Of a stretch of 5,826 bases of DNA, positions 5,626 to 5,826 are shown piece by piece; position 1 is the stretch's first letter; each line of letters starts with the position of its first letter. A model generated the notes under the pieces. It searched no databases and was not told the DNA's origin. It saw only the letters and a program-made list of their open reading frames with translations. The stretch spans positions 1 through 5,826 of the forward strand of contig CAAHDP010000471.1 in NCBI GenBank assembly GCA_900770515.1, given 5' to 3'. The position numbers and the translations under genes are program-made. The DNA comes from an uncultured Prevotella sp. (GTDB lineage Bacteria > Bacteroidota > Bacteroidia > Bacteroidales > Bacteroidaceae).

Positions 5626-5826
5626 TTACTTTACTCTTTCTTCAATCCACTGACGTGCATTGACAAATGCCTCAATCCAAGGAGTTACCTCATCGTTGCG
5701 GCGGTCTGCTGGATACCAGGCGTTCTGCCATGGGAAGATGGCACGCTCCAAGTGTGGCATCATAGCCAAGTGGCGACCATCTGCAGAGCAGATACCTGCT
5801 ACATTGTAGTCACTGCCGTTAGGATT
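5626..5826 (-). CDS. purL: Phosphoribosylformylglycinamidine synthase, C-terminal end (PurL)
   Basis: The last 66 codons of a gene that begins beyond the window edge. The translation starts NPNGSDYNVAGICSADGRHL and continues AMMPHLERAIFPWQNAW to the end ERVK. This is the C-terminal glutamine-amidotransferase domain of the large, single-chain PurL; PH-x-E (His and Glu at fragment residues 25 and 27) corresponds to the His and Glu of the Cys-His-Glu triad that releases ammonia from glutamine, and NPNGS is the conserved segment before it. The enzyme converts FGAR, ATP and glutamine to FGAM in cytoplasmic purine biosynthesis. The C-terminus is complete and ends normally. Only 4 nt separate the stop codon from the first CHR gene, with no room for a terminator, so the transporter pair is presumably transcribed with purL. 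Confidence 0.93.
   Translation of the reverse strand, partial: NPNGSDYNVAGICSADGRHLAMMPHLERAIFPWQNAWYPADRRNDEVTPWIEAFVNARQWIEERVK

Overview
The window looks like ordinary chromosome from a gut-type Bacteroidota, most likely a Prevotellaceae member (Prevotella/Segatella-like). This placement is an inference. It rests on A-rich leaders without Shine-Dalgarno sequences, a TAnnTTTG-type promoter element, a Ser-type S1 sulfatase next to a GH51 arabinofuranosidase, a lipoprotein S41 peptidase, and a pair of half-size CHR transporters directly behind a large-type purL.

All seven supported genes are on the minus strand, so transcription runs from high to low coordinates. In that order: the 3' end of purL (5626-5826, cut by the window edge); two CHR-family half transporters (5082-5621 and 4421-4993); a small outer-membrane beta-barrel protein (3676-4401); an S41-family lipoprotein peptidase (1909-3651); an S1 sulfatase (366-1826); and the 5' end of a GH51 alpha-L-arabinofuranosidase (1-197, cut by the window edge).

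Gaps are short in the first part: 4 nt between purL and the first CHR gene, 88 nt between the two CHR genes, 19 nt to the barrel gene and 24 nt to the peptidase. The peptidase-sulfatase gap is 82 nt and holds a strong hairpin with no U tract on the transcribed strand. The sulfatase is followed by a credible intrinsic terminator (293-327), and the GH51 gene then has its own candidate promoter. The simplest reading is one long co-directional block from purL to the sulfatase, possibly with internal processing or promoters, followed by a separate GH51 unit.

Functionally there are three themes: purine synthesis (PurL) with a tightly linked anion-type transporter pair; an uncharacterised envelope pair (barrel protein plus surface-type lipoprotein peptidase); and glycan degradation (sulfatase plus arabinofuranosidase). 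Nothing here is a clear new defence or mobile system. The points worth checking are the purL-CHR coupling, an S41 enzyme lacking the usual catalytic lysine, the structured CHR-CHR spacer with a 14-bp tandem repeat and nested hairpin, and the U-less hairpin ahead of the sulfatase. No intergenic stretch exceeds about 170 nt, and no RNA gene, CRISPR array or insertion sequence was seen.
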